The notes: generated by a model from the sequence alone, not told the origin. DNA of 64,000 nt from Apodemus sylvaticus (GCF_947179515.1 NC_067490.1:29322327-29386326); one strand, 5' to 3'. Positions 11,445-22,074 are shown, numbered from the stretch's first letter. A program made the numbers and translations.

Positions 11445-11565
11445 GTTTGTTTTTTGAGGCAGGGTCTTACTAGAAAGCTCTTGGCTGGCCTGCAACTTAC
11501 AATATGTGGACCAGGCTGGCCCCAAACTCATTGAGATCTCCTGTGTCTGTCTCCTGAGTGCCTGG
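11445..11565 (-). repeat. B1 SINE, 3' end missing
   Basis: tttgaggcagggtcttacta, then accaggctggccccaaactc and ctcctgagtgcctggctc. Confidence 0.7.
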
Positions 11566-11639
11566 CTCTTCTCACATTACTGGGAAGGTAGGTTTCAATT
11601 TAAGCAAGACTATTTCTGTGTTTTCATTTGTTTTTTCTG

Positions 11640-11925
11640 CACACCTTTGTGCATGTCTGGGTGCGCATGCATGTATGTATATATGAAGAGAAGTCAGAGG
11701 CTGGCATGGAGTTTTCATCACTCTCTATCTTATTAATGAAGGAAAGGTCTCCCAATTGAACTCGGAGCTAGCCAGTACAGTTCGTGTGGTTGGCGGCTTG
11801 CTCTAGGAGCCCCTCTCTACCTTCTAAACACAAGAATTACAGGCAGGCTGCGTCCTTCCATGGTGCTAAGGATAGAACTCTGGTCCTCATTACACAAGCC
11901 CTCCTCTGAGCTCTCTCTCTAGACT
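11640..11925 (-). repeat. B4-like SINE
   Basis: Reversed order: gaagagaagtcagaggctgg, then caagaattacaggcaggctg and gctaaggatagaactctggt, then cctctgagctctctctc. Confidence 0.55.
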
Positions 11926-12608
11926 CACTTTGCCCTTTTTAACTTTTAGTTTTTCCTTACTTACAAACTAGAGACACTAAGATACCATTCCCTCTCAGTA
12001 CTGTGGACAGCAGATAACCTGTGTGTCTCACACTGCTAGATGAGCTTTTCCAACAAGGCTTGAAGACCTCTGATAAAAAATTTTAAACTCCCGATTTTAA
12101 TTTATCTGACTTAAAGGGGTGTTTCTTTCAAAGTCTACAATAAGCACATAACTTCCTTTGTCCTTTACATGACAGTGTCTCCTGCAGTTAGACTCACAGC
12201 ACTGCAAGAACGATGGTCCCTGAACTAACCTTGTATTTCCTGATTAGGTGACGTCTGCTGTGAACCAGAAAGCATGCAGCAAACATGGTTGTTTAGAACT
12301 TTGTCAGGAAATTTCTGGCAGGACTGGTTAGTGACCATGAGCAAACACAGCTGCTTCCGCTGTGTTACACCCAATCTGTCCGGCCTGGTTAGCCTGCCTA
12401 CGCAGTAAGTCCTAGCAGCTCTGCACAGCTTCCAGCAGCTGCGCTGCCTCAGTAGCCCATCTTGCTGCTGTAGCATTCTGGAGAAGCATGCCAAGAGGAA
12501 AGCAGTTGGCAGTGTCCGCATTACAAACCACAGGAGCAACTAGCTTCTTTCCATTTCCCCACCATTGTTTTTATGACAAAGTGGCCCCATCCACCCACAG
12601 ATACATAC

Positions 12609-12657
12609 CGTCACCTTCTATGACACGGTTGCAGTGGAAACAAACATCACCAAAGAG
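12609..12657 (-). CDS. Lims1: Lims1 exon: start of LIM5
   Basis: This short 49-nt exon encodes LFGDVCFHCN to IEGD plus the first base of V263, with C252 and C255 of LIM5. The acceptor is tctcag and the donor gtatg. It is the smallest coding exon of the gene and would be missed by open-frame length alone. Confidence 0.96.
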
Positions 12658-13382
12658 CTGAGAAGGAAGACAACAAACAAGTGGTAAGGGCGCAAGCGGC
12701 CTTAGAATTAAGTTTTTAACAGTAAATACTTACATGATCTCCATTCTGTTTACCACTGAACAACAAGTAGTTAGCAACTAAATTTGAGAATTTATTCATT
12801 CTAAAGAAAATTAGTAATTAGTTACAATGAAATACTTAGTTTTCTTCACTTAAACAAACTTTCCTTGTGACAATTTGAGCACCAAAATAACAAAACATAC
12901 AAAACAACCCTATGCCCAGGAGGAGGATGGCAGCTGTTCAAGCAGAAGGCTGAGGGCTACCGAGCAGGGAGGGCACTAAACTGGGCAACTCTCATTCCAC
13001 CCAGAGCAGGCAGCATTCTTGCATGCTGCTAAATACAAGGAGGACATTTATGTCATCAGAGGTGACTGTTCACAGGTTGTTTACTGGACTGGGGATGGGA
13101 GTAACTCTCAGTGCAGATAAAGTCAACACCAAGCCTGGGTGGGCACCAGTAGAACAGCAATGAACAGAGGAGAGGTGTGGAGGAAGACATGCCACTCCCT
13201 GCTCAGTGTTCCAGCCAAGAGCCCACAACCTCAAAATAACAGTGGAGAACCAACAGAAGAGCCGAAGGAAAAGGATATATCAAGGAGACTGGACATGATC
13301 CATATGTGAGGAGGCTAAAGAAATATAACAATACTGACACTAATCTTAGAGCAGGAAAAAAAGTACTATAAGAATATTATTG

Positions 13383-13475
13383 AGCTGGGTGGTAGTGCGT
13401 CCCAGCACTTGGGAAGCTGCTGCAGTAACACAGAGAAACCTTGTCTCTAGATAAATAAATAAGTAAATGCCTAAA
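13383..13475 (+). repeat. B1 SINE fragment
   Basis: gagctgggtggtagtgcgtc and cacagagaaaccttgtctct with internal deletion. Confidence 0.7.
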
Positions 13476-13574
13476 TAATAAAACTAGAAATTACCATATC
13501 AATATTGGTAACTGTGATATATAAGAGAGTTCTATATTCTATGGAAATGTACATCGAAACATTTGGGGTAAAGG

Positions 13575-13790
13575 AACACAACTGCGCCAAATGCTTATGG
13601 CTAACTGAGGAACTATGGGCAGTTGACGGTTGTGGGAAGGAGAGTCAGCTTTCTTTAGAGTGTAGCGCCTGGTAAGTTGGCCATTTCCCAGTGTATAGCC
13701 CCATGCACAGACGTAAATGGGAGCTCAAACTGGAATTGATGGGTTATTTAAAAGAAAAGCTTAGGGTTATAAGAAGGCAAGGTATAGCAA
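13575..13790 (+). repeat. Old L1 3'-end-like fragment
   Basis: Contains ggaaggagagtcagctttct, tgtagcgcctggtaagttgg and actggaattgatgggttatt, as in old rodent L1 tails. A related copy is at 16995-17330. Confidence 0.5.
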
Positions 13791-13907
13791 GGTAGGGTAA
13801 ATCTGGGAAGACTTAGAGGAGGTAGGGCTCAAAACATACTGTACGAAATTCTCAAAGAGCTAAAACATTTAAAAAAAAAAAAAAACCTATGCATAACCTG
13901 GGCAGTA

Positions 13908-14049
13908 GTGCTGGGCAGTGGTGGCGCACGCCTTTAATCCCAACACTTGGGAGGCAGAGGCAGGCAGATTTCTGAGTTCAAGGCCAGCCTGGTCTACAGA
14001 GTGAGTTCCAGGATAGCCAAGGCTACAGAGAAACCCTGTCTCGAAAAAT

Positions 14050-14104
<55 letters not shown>
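13908..14104 (+). repeat. B1 SINE with a 54-base pure A tail
   Basis: The body starts gctgggcagtggtggcgcac. Positions 14051-14104 are all A. Confidence 0.95.
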
Positions 14105-14107
<3 letters not shown>

Positions 14108-14235
14108 GGGCACGCCTTTAATTCCAGCACTTGGGAGGCACAGGCCAACATGGTCTACAGACGAGTTCCCAGACAGGACTATTCTGAGAAACCCTATCTT
14201 GAAAAACCAAAAACCACCCACCCAACCACCTAAAA
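14105..14235 (+). repeat. Second B1 SINE, internally deleted, abutting the A tail
   Basis: gctgggcacgcctttaattc to gagaaaccctatcttgaaaa, lacking part of the 5' body and part of the middle. Confidence 0.85.
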
Positions 14236-14344
14236 AACCCAAACCAAACAACAAAAAACTTGCCCTTGCTCTGCAAAAAAAACCAAACCTAAAACAAAGC
14301 AAAAAACCCAACAAACAAACAAATCACAACCAAAAATCCATGCA

Positions 14345-14560
14345 TGGGCTGCGGAGGTGGCTCAGTGGTTAAGAGCAATGGCTGCTCTTCCAGAGGACCC
14401 AGGTTCAATCCCAGCACCCACACGGCAGCTCACAAACACCTTTAACTTCAATCCCAGGGGACCCAATGTCCTCTTCTGGCCCCCACAGCCACTGCACACA
14501 TGGGGTTCACAGACACACATTCAGGCAGACACTCATACATGTAAAATTAAAAAAAAAATC
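14345..14560 (+). repeat. B3/B2 SINE
   Basis: gggctgcggaggtggctcag, gttcaatcccagcacccaca, then gtaaaattaaaaaaaaaatc. Confidence 0.85.
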
Positions 14561-14870
14561 CTCAAAACAACAAAAACTACGGACATCTAAATGCACATAC
14601 ATGTCTGTACATAAAAGATAGATATATTAATATATAGCTCTATTTTTATATAGTAAAATCAAATGTGCCCAGAGGAAGCAAAGGGAGATTACAGGTAAAG
14701 GCAGATATACAGATATTGTTTGTACATAATTTAGTAAGCATTCTGAGACTCAAAGATTTAAAATACATCTCTGTAGACCAATGCAGTTTCCAAGAAACAT
14801 TGGTCTACAGCTGAAACATAGATGAGTTTCAATCTGCATCTATCACATTTCTAGTAAGTATAACCATTAC

Positions 14871-14963
14871 CTGATTATAGTGAGTTTCACAATAGGCCAA
14901 GCCCTTCCTCTCATAATGGCGATGTCCAAGAAATGGTTTTTCACATTTGGCACAAACAAAATG
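14871..14963 (-). CDS. Lims1: Lims1 exon: second half of LIM4
   Basis: The 93-nt exon is phase 0 at both ends and encodes 31 residues, HFVCAKCEKP to ETHYNQ. It holds H216, C219, C222, C240 and H243 of LIM4. The acceptor is ttccag and the donor gtaatg. Because it is symmetric, skipping would keep the frame but destroy LIM4. Confidence 0.97.
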
Positions 14964-15099
14964 CTGGAAAAAATTGAGTAGATTATTTTTGAGATACTGT
15001 AATTTGACTTATCTAAGAAAGCAACCTCAAAGTTAATCAATTCTTAGAGAAGATAGTAATTAATAATCAGATTTCCACACCCTTTTTAGGTGATTGTGA

Positions 15100-15235
15100 A
15101 TCACTATATAGAACGTATAGCTCTGGCTGACCTAAAACTTGCTGTGTAGACCAGGTTGGTCTGTAATTTACAGATATCTGCCTGCCTCTGCCTCCTGCCG
15201 GCTGGGATCAAAGGTGTGTACAGTCACAAATAGCA
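15100..15235 (-). repeat. Diverged B1 SINE
   Basis: Contains gtagaccaggttggtctgta and gctgggatcaaaggtgtgta. Confidence 0.75.
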
Positions 15236-15304
15236 AGACCACAACTTTGAAGTTCTCAATTCGGATGTATAGGAGGCTCTAATGGGCATCCTAGGAATAA
15301 CTGT

Positions 15305-15470
15305 TCAGCAGCAGGACATGGTGGCACATGCCTTTAATCTCAGCACCAGGGAGGCAGATATCTAGAAGTTCAAACTCTGTGAGTTCAAAGCCAGTTTAGT
15401 CTACAGAGCCAGTTTCAAGACAGTCAGGGTTACACAAAGAAACTCTCTCGAAAAATCAATACCAACAAAA
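15305..15470 (+). repeat. B1 SINE
   Basis: gcaggacatggtggcacatg to gttacacaaagaaactctct. Confidence 0.8.
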
Positions 15471-15670
15471 AAGATAACTCCTCAGTAGTTAGAAGCACCC
15501 GCTCCTCTGCAGTAGGACCTGTGTTTGGTCTCAGTACCAGCATATAACTTATGACTATCCATAACTCCAGTTCCAGGGGATCTGATGTCCTTGTCTCACC
15601 AGGCACACACATGTAGGCAAAATATTCATATGCATTCAATACAACAACCTTTTGTAAAACAAAACAAAAA
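15471..15670 (+). repeat. B3 SINE, diverged
   Basis: actcctcagtagttagaagc, then ccagttccaggggatctgat and caggcacacacatgtaggca. Confidence 0.7.
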
Positions 15671-15828
15671 AGCCAGCCCATCAAATAAGACATGTGAGGG
15701 AAGAGCTAGGCATCCCAGCAGTATGTATAACTGAGAATAACTGTTGTTAGATGTGACATAAGAACAAAACATACACCCTGCACTATGCTGTCACATTAGA
15801 ATATTCGAGATTTTATTTACTATAAAGT

Positions 15829-16145
15829 TGTGCTGGTTCATTTTTGTCAACTTGACACAAACTGGTCCATAATTCTAGGAGTTGCATTTATAAGACTGGA
15901 CTGTGGGCGTGTCTGTGGGATATTTTCTTGCTTGGTATTGATATGGGAGGGCCCAGCCCACTGGAGGTGGTGCCATCCCTGGGCAGCTGAGCCTGGGCTA
16001 TGTAAGAAAGGTAGCTGACAAGGAGCCTGGAAGCAAACCAATAATCAGCATTTCTCTATTGTTCCTACCTTGGCTTCACTTCACAATGGACAATGACTTG
16101 CAGTCCATAATAAACCCTTTCTTTTCCTGAGTTGCTTTTGGCTAG
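15829..16145 (+). mobile_element. MaLR-like solo LTR, 3' truncated
   Basis: Starts TGTGCTGGTTCATTTTTGTC, carries gggagggcccagcccactgg and aataaaccctttcttttcc (the LTR poly(A) signal), and fades near 16145. Non-coding. Confidence 0.65.
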
Positions 16146-16147
16146 CT

Positions 16148-16302
16148 GTTGTTTGCTTTGTTTTTGAGTCTGGGTCTCTCTTTGTAGTCAGTCCTAGCTG
16201 TCCTATGAAGACCAGGCTAGCCCTGAACTTACAGAGATCCTCCTGGTTCTGTCTCCCAAGTGCCAGGATTAAAGGAGTGTGCCTCCACACTTGGTCTGGT
16301 CA
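16148..16302 (-). repeat. B1 SINE
   Basis: Reverse body from tgtttttgagtctgggtctc to gtgtgcctccacacttggtc. Confidence 0.8.
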
Positions 16303-16443
16303 GGATTTTTGTTTTGTTTGAGATAGAGATACCAAGTACTATCAGTGACAGACAAACTAGGACACAAGTCAACTGTTGTTTGAGATGTCCACATTCCCCC
16401 CAGACTGCTATCTGGCTAGCACACTTGGGCAGGCCGCACTCAC

Positions 16444-16594
16444 CTCCACATGCCACTGCTTGCCCATGGCATTCACTACTCGCCCTTCAATGGGCCTCCG
16501 GCAGGCGCCGCAGATGGGGACCCCCATCTTATCATGGCATGGCAGACAGTAGAGCTCCCCTTTCAGCTCCCGAGCATCAGCAGTCAGCTCCTTC
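16444..16594 (-). CDS. Lims1: Lims1 exon: end of LIM3, first half of LIM4
   Basis: This 151-nt exon reads KELTADAREL to GKQWHVE after completing G165. It supplies C181 and C184 of LIM3 and C193, C196 and H213 of LIM4. The acceptor is gagcag, with a purine-interrupted tract in front of it, and the donor is gtgag. LIM4 is the Nck2 SH3-binding domain in PINCH1. Confidence 0.97.
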
Positions 16595-16894
16595 CTGCTC
16601 ACCAAAAGACATTCAACTGACTACTATTGTACAACCAACAGGTGCTCAACAGAGGCGGCAGAAATTTTTACAAGACTTTAAAAGATATGACAATCCCTGA
16701 TAATTTCTATTTTTCCCTCATTAACAGTGATCCGACAAGCCTGATTAAGTGTCTCGGCTGGGTTTTAGCTTGTTACTAGTATCTTGCATGAATGCCGAGA
16801 CACAGGAAAGGTCAGACACATGCCACTTCAGTCATGTTTATCATCGTTGTCTTATAATAACATTGTATCTCAGTCTCCGTCTTAAAATTCCCAG

Positions 16895-16990
16895 TGCTGG
16901 GTCCAGGAATGGTCCACGTTTGTAATCCCAACACTTGGGAGGCTGAGGACCGAGGATTGTGAATCTGTGGACAGCCTATGATACATAGGT
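16895..16990 (+). repeat. B1 SINE fragment
   Basis: tggtccacgtttgtaatccc followed by acacttgggaggctgagg; the 3' half is lost. Confidence 0.65.
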
Positions 16991-16994
16991 GTTT

Positions 16995-17330
16995 ATTATT
17001 ATAAAAAAATAATTGTATTGGGTTTGGGGCATAAGAGTTGAGAAGCTATTGGTAGTTAATGGCTGCTGGTGGAAGAGGAGTCATTTATCTTCAGGGGTGT
17101 AGCCATTGCTAAGGTGTCCATGATCCAGGAAATAACTCCACAGCCATATACTTGCAAGTATACTTAAACTGTAGTTTAACTTAGTTACACTTCAAGACTT
17201 CCTGTTCCAGGGGCAGGCTGGCCCTCTACCACTACAAAAGGGAGGAAGGACGACTTCCTGTTCCAGGGGCAGGCTGGCCCTCTACCGCTACAAAAGGGAA
17301 GAACAGTAACAGCTAAGGCTTTTATAAAAA
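16995..17330 (+). repeat. Old L1 3'-end-like fragment
   Basis: Shares the order ttgagaagctattggtagtt, ggctgctggtggaagaggag and aggggtgtagccattgctaa with 13575-13790. Confidence 0.45.
17196..17304 (+). repeat. 56-bp tandem duplication
   Basis: gacttcctgttccaggggca begins at 17196 and again at 17252. The two copies differ at one clear position (a versus g in taccRctac) until they end. Confidence 0.9.
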
Positions 17331-17489
17331 TTTAGCCTTTGAGATGGAGGTTCCGCTAGGAGGTCAACCATTTCCAACAGAAATTGTCCAGCCTCTGGTA
17401 TAAGCAGGCCTGTGGTGGGACTGGGAAGCCAGAGATCAGGCATGGAGAGACCATTCTGCTCTGTCTATAAATTTCTCAATCAAGACCTT

Positions 17490-17705
17490 TACATGAGAAC
17501 TGAAGAGATGGCTCAGTGGTTCAGAATACTGGCTGCCCTTGCAGAGGCTCCGGGTTCAATTTCAGCATTCACACGATGGCTGACAATCATTTTTCTAGTT
17601 CCAGGGTATCTAATGAGCTCACCTGACTTCCATGACCACAAGACATGCATTCAGGGCATATACTACATACAAGCAAAACACCCAATACACATAAAAAATA
17701 ACCCA
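17490..17705 (+). repeat. B3 SINE
   Basis: actgaagagatggctcagtg, ccgggttcaatttcagcatt, ending cacccaatacacataaaaaa. Confidence 0.8.
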
Positions 17706-18139
17706 AGCTCCACTGTTTTCAGCAGAGTGTCTCTAGCCATTTCTGCTGAATGTTGTAAATGCTTAACCTGATGATGCTACTTTTACGTGCTCTCTCAATT
17801 GAGCTACTCTACTCATTTCTGCCAGATGTAGATACCGGATTTGGTGATGTTTAGTTGTCTGTCTGTTGCTTCTTATGTTCTGTCTGTTCTTACTTTGCTT
17901 ACTATCTACTTAATAAACTCACTCATTGAACACTGAAAACCCAGCTAACACAGATCATTAGTAGAGCCATTATAGAATCTTCTTGGTCTTCTATAGGTCT
18001 AACACATGCACACAGACAAAATGAAATAAAAGCTTGACGAGATCAAGTTGGTTTGCTGCAGTAACAGAAAAATAGGCAACTCCCTTCCTTTGCTTTAATT
18101 TTACTGTTTTGCACAATGTCAGGGAAAATACTGTAATAC

Positions 18140-18289
18140 CCGCAGTTGGCACAGTTGAAGTGGTCTGGATGGTAAGGGTCGTTCTTGAAGATCAGAGGCT
18201 GTTCATCAATGATGGCATGGCATTTCTGGCAGATGTATTTTCCAAGGCCTCTGGCCTTTTCACGATTATGACATGGGCGACATAGATGT
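18140..18289 (-). CDS. Lims1: Lims1 exon: end of LIM2, most of LIM3
   Basis: This 150-nt exon reads RHLCRPCHNR to HFNCANC plus GG. It supplies C118 and C121 of LIM2 and C135, C138, H155, H158, C161 and C164 of LIM3. The acceptor is ttatag; the donor is gtatt, a weaker-than-average 5' splice site. The intron between this exon and the preceding one is only about 400 bp. Confidence 0.97.
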
Positions 18290-18690
18290 CTATAAAGGGC
18301 CAAGATAGAAATTTAAAATCTTAAGTTCTTCTTAATCATTAGAAATATACTTCTCATATCTCTGACTAAAGATGAAAGAAACCAATTTTTAGAAAACTAT
18401 CTCTTCTGCTATTAGTAGACAAGAATCAAAGTATGGGAAAAATCTTTTCCACTAATAATTCATGATGCGCATGGACTTTATCACTGCCTACCTCTCCTAG
18501 CAAACTAGGAGGCATGAAGTAACAGACCCTGTGAGCAGCCGAGCTTTGGGGTCATTTCCCAGGGAACTGAGTAAGTTAGTACATGGTTAGTTCCCATACC
18601 CTAGAGCAGTACCTCTATTAAAAAATGCATGAGACTTGAACAGTCAGTCCCTTCATCTACCCACACCCAACAAGGATAGAAAACTCCTAC
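18290..18690 (-). other. Lims1: Short intron between LIM2 exons
   Basis: About 400 bp with no recognisable repeat. Confidence 0.8.
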
Positions 18691-18811
18691 CTGCCAGCAT
18701 TCTTGACAAACCCTATGTCTGCCAGCACCTCCTGGCAGAGGTCACATCGGAAACACTCCGGATGCCAGCTGTTGTTCATGGCTTTGATAACCCGGCCAAT
18801 GATGAATTCAC
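18691..18811 (-). CDS. Lims1: Lims1 exon: LIM2
   Basis: This 121-nt exon encodes residues 75(part)-115(part), from GEFIIGRVIK to FVKNAG, holding H91, C94, C97 and C100 of LIM2. The acceptor is cctatag and the donor gtagg. Phase 1 in and phase 2 out agree with both neighbours. The last codon (AG/A, R115) is completed by the next exon. Confidence 0.97.
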
Positions 18812-18939
18812 CTATAGGAAACCAAAGTACAAAAAATATTGTGAGGTGTCTTGTTTGCTATAAATAAAAGGGAAAGTGTTTATGGAGGGATTGACTCTAG
18901 TGCTCCTCCAATACTAAGTAACTGCCTTGCCCCTACGTT

Positions 18940-19085
18940 GTCTTTAAGATTTCACATCTCCAGCCCTCAGAATTTTCCCTTTTAATATTTGACCTAGGAC
19001 CTCAAGTGAGCCCTTAAACTTGAGATCCTCCTGCCATGGCCTCCCATGTACCTGGGATTACAGGTCTGCATTACTAGCCTAATTT
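18940..19085 (-). repeat. Diverged B1-like SINE
   Basis: Contains atcctcctgccatggcctcc and acctgggattacaggtctgc. Confidence 0.55.
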
Positions 19086-19200
19086 AAAAGAAGGCCTTTT
19101 ATACCGTGTCTGTTGGACTAAGAGAACAAACAAATGATCTTTCTCTCATCTGGGTCTTCATTTTTACTTTGTAGTCACAATTAAAAACTGGGCATATTGT

Positions 19201-19255
19201 ACCATACCATACCATACCATACCATACCATACCATACCATACCATACCATACCAT
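19201..19255 (+). repeat. (ACCAT)11 pentanucleotide microsatellite
   Basis: Eleven perfect copies in a row. Confidence 0.98.
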
Positions 19256-19867
19256 GGGGTTCCCTTCCAAGCTCTTCTAGTGCCTCTTAGTTGTTTATGC
19301 CCACAGGTGGCAGGCAGCTGAAATCTACAGCACTTTTTCCTTTTACTCTCACTACACACCCCTTAACCCTCTCACTCCATGGAGATCAAACCAAGGGCTT
19401 TAAGAATGCTAAGCACAATTCTACCACTGCATGTTATAACTTCAGTCTCTACAAAGTATTTTCTGACTTTGTTCTTGCTGTGTTTTTGAGGCACTCACTT
19501 CCTTCACTAATCATTTTTAATATTGAACTCAGGGTCTCCAAGCCCTAGAAATGTTCTAGTTGAGTCACCTCTGAAGTGACTACAGTGAGTGAGCTAAGTA
19601 CACACGCACCTTTATCCAGTCAACTGAAACATTTCCTGCCTCTTTCCTGGCCAGACAACAAGGAGGAATGTAAAGGCTATGCGCAGAAGGAAAAGCAGTG
19701 CAGAAGGCCCAGTACCAGCTTTTACCCACGTGTCCATAAAAATCAATTCTCTCCAGACTGTGGTCCTTCTTTAGTTCAATAGCAAAATAGAGAGGACAGA
19801 TAAACTGTCTTTTATAATCATTTATATGCACCATTTGAAAAAAAAGTACTGTATAATGTTAAATGAC

Positions 19868-20256
19868 TGTCCAAGTTAGCTTTACATGTCATCTTGAGGC
19901 ATCCTAGAACCAACTAAGAAGGGAGTCCCAGTTGAGGGGTTACCCAGATCAGAATGGCCTGTGGACATGTGTTAGGGGAGTGTCTGGACTGTGAGTTATC
20001 TAGGAGGGCCAGCCCACTATGGCTGGCACAATTCCGGGGCAAGTGGTCCTGGACTGTGAAATACAGAACAGCAGCTGAGCTTAAGCCTGATGGCACACTG
20101 GCAAGCTACTTCTCCACAGTTCCTGCTGCCGGCTTCGGCCCTGCCCTCCCTCAGCAACGCACTGTTACCTGAGGCAGAGATGGAATAAGCCCTTTCCTCC
20201 CTCAGAGGCTTTTAGTCAGAGTGTTTTCTCATCACAATAGAGACAAAACTACAACA
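19868..20256 (+). mobile_element. MaLR-like solo LTR, diverged
   Basis: TGTCCAAGTTAGC start, tctaggagggccagcccact inside, ggaataagccctttcctccc near the end and actacaaca at the border. Non-coding. Confidence 0.55.
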
Positions 20257-20311
20257 GTGCCTTATGTGAGTGTGAAATTGGTTTTCACTGACATTCAGCA
20301 GTAGAACTTAC

Positions 20312-20378
20312 CACACTGGTGGCAGCAGGGAGCAAAGAGCATCTGGAAGTCGTGCTCACAGTACTTCCTTCCTTCAAA
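20312..20378 (-). CDS. Lims1: Lims1 exon: end of LIM1, start of LIM2
   Basis: This 67-nt exon reads FEGRKYC to PCCHQC plus the first base of G75. The acceptor is tttcag and the donor gtaag. It supplies the last LIM1 ligands (C59, D62) and the first LIM2 pair (C71, C74). Its length is not a multiple of three, so skipping it would break the frame. A (TG)n(AG)n microsatellite sits about 100-185 nt upstream in transcript direction. Confidence 0.97.
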
Positions 20379-20475
20379 CTGAAAGACAACCACGAAGGCC
20401 ATTAGCTTTCATATATACACGAAACAAGTAAGGAATGAGATTAGTTCAGGAAAAGACAAACAAAAGTGGCTTTTG

Positions 20476-20478
<3 letters not shown>

Positions 20479-20564
<86 letters not shown>
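20479..20564 (+). repeat. (TG)21(AG)22 compound microsatellite
   Basis: TG run at 20479-20520 followed directly by AG at 20521-20564. In Lims1 pre-mRNA it reads (CU)n then (CA)n, ending about 100 nt before the LIM1/LIM2 exon. Confidence 0.95.
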
Positions 20565-20660
20565 TGTGTGTCTGTGTGTTTACGTGGTGAACCCAAAGCC
20601 TTGTGAATGCTAGAAAAGTGCTCTCTGCCAATCAACTATGCCAGTCCTTACCAGAGGAGG

Positions 20661-20823
20661 GTATGTATGTATGTATGTATGTATGTATGTATGTATGTAT
20701 TTATTTATACACAGTCTCACTTTGTATACCTAGCTGTCTATCCTGGAACTAACCTACTTACTTGTTTGTTTATACATACATACATACATACATACATACA
20801 TACATACATACATACATACATTT

Positions 20824-20854
<31 letters not shown>
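20661..20854 (+). repeat. (GTAT)n, (ATAC)n and (CA)n microsatellites around a B1 piece
   Basis: GTAT at 20661-20700, ATAC at 20773-20820 and CA at about 20828-20854. The GTAT and ATAC arms are reverse complements and could form a hairpin around 70 bp of reverse B1 sequence. Confidence 0.9.
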
Positions 20855-20858
<4 letters not shown>

Positions 20859-20998
20859 CACTCTGTAGACCTAGTCGTCTGTCCTGAAACTTGCGCTGTA
20901 GACTAGGCTGCCCTTGAACTCACAGAAACCTGCCTGCCTTTGTCTTTTGCCTTATGAGTGCTGGGGTTATAGGTGTGCATCACCTGCCCAGCTAACTT
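20855..20998 (-). repeat. B1 SINE
   Basis: cctcactctgtagacctagt to gtgtgcatcacctgcccagc. Confidence 0.8.
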
Positions 20999-21124
20999 TA
21001 GAACCTTCCATATTCCTCTATGTTGGTACAGGGAACAAACTGCACAAAACTGAGGTACTCTAAAACCAATATTAAAAAAAGAGCTGAAACAAAACAAAAC
21101 AAAAAAAATCAACCCATAGTCATA

Positions 21125-21350
21125 GATGTGTGTTCTTGTAACCCTGTCCTGAGGAAGTGGCATCGTGACGGATGGACAAGGCTCACTGGGCAGACAGCCT
21201 AGCATGACTGATGAACTAACTTCAGGTTCAGTGAGAAACACTGTCTCAAAATATAAAAGTGGAGAACAATCAAAGAAAATAACCTCAACTTGCACATGCA
21301 CAGGTACATATGCAGATGCACACATACACACACACCCACATACAGAAACT
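21125..21350 (+). repeat. B4-like SINE
   Basis: caaggctcactgggcagaca, cttcaggttcagtgagaaac, then a CA-rich tail. Confidence 0.55.
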
Positions 21351-21439
21351 ATACAAGGTGAAATCACAGTGAACAGCTTGTCTCACCTCTGACTGCTTAA
21401 TTATTTTTGATGTACATATTCTAACTTTAAGGATTATAA

Positions 21440-21700
21440 AAGCATTTATTATTATTTTATTTAAATGGGTGTTTTGTCTGCATACATGTCTGTGCACTGT
21501 GTGTGTCTGGTACCTATAAGGGGCAAAAGAGAGCATCAGATCTACTAGAACTAGAATTCTACAGGACAGCCAAGGCTACACAGAGAAACCCTGACTCCAA
21601 AAAAAAAAAAAAAGGGTTAGAACTGGATTCTAGATGGTTGTTAGTTACTAAATCCTTTGCAAAAACAGTCCTTAATCACTGAGTTAGCTCTCCACGCTTA
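21440..21700 (-). repeat. B3 SINE carrying a nested B1 3' end
   Basis: The reverse B3 is interrupted at about 21563-21614 by a plus-strand B1 tail (caaggctacacagagaaacc plus A run). Similar flanks agaactagaattcta and agaactggattcta suggest a target duplication. Confidence 0.65.
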
Positions 21701-21837
21701 TTTACCTTTATAAATTTAATGGAAGATACAGATCTCTCAACCCAGATAATTTGCATGTATGTAAAACTCCTTCTTGCATTATTTTAGGCCAGTATTTAAA
21801 ATTTTTCACTGTAAACTTAAATATTTACAAAATGTAC

Positions 21838-22068
21838 ATGTTCTAGAATAATTTTTAAAAAGTAATTTTGTGTATGGGTTTTTTGCCTGTCTGTATGTCT
21901 GTACCACCTGCATGCCTGGTGCCCATAGAGGCAGAAAGAGGGCATCAGATGCTGTAGCGCTGGTTGTTACAGACAATTGTGAGCTGTCCTGTGGGTTGTG
22001 ACAATCAAACCTGGGTCCTGCAGATGAGTAACTAATGCTTTTAACCACTGAGCCATCTCTCCAGCTCC
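21838..22068 (-). repeat. B3 SINE
   Basis: tttttgcctgtctgtatgtc, caatcaaacctgggtcctgc, then ccactgagccatctctccag. Confidence 0.9.
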
Positions 22069-22074
22069 TTAGTT

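Larger units (their letters stand above)
11125..12608 (-). other. Lims1: Intron within LIM5
   Basis: Holds two B1 fragments, a C-tract at 11351-11367 and a B4-like SINE. Nothing coding was recognised at 11926-12608. Confidence 0.7.
12658..14870 (-). other. Lims1: Intron between LIM4 and LIM5 exons
   Basis: The first 700 bp show nothing recognisable. From 13380 it is a cluster of B1, L1-like and B3 pieces. Confidence 0.7.
14964..16443 (-). other. Lims1: Intron within LIM4
   Basis: Almost filled by repeats: B1 (two), B3, a solo LTR and a further B1. Confidence 0.7.
16595..18139 (-). other. Lims1: Intron within LIM3
   Basis: Holds a B1 piece, an old L1-like end with a tandem duplication, and a B3; nothing coding beside them. 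Confidence 0.7.
18812..20311 (-). other. Lims1: Intron within LIM2
   Basis: Holds a B1-like piece, a pentanucleotide repeat and a solo LTR. Nothing recognised at 19260-19860. Confidence 0.7.
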
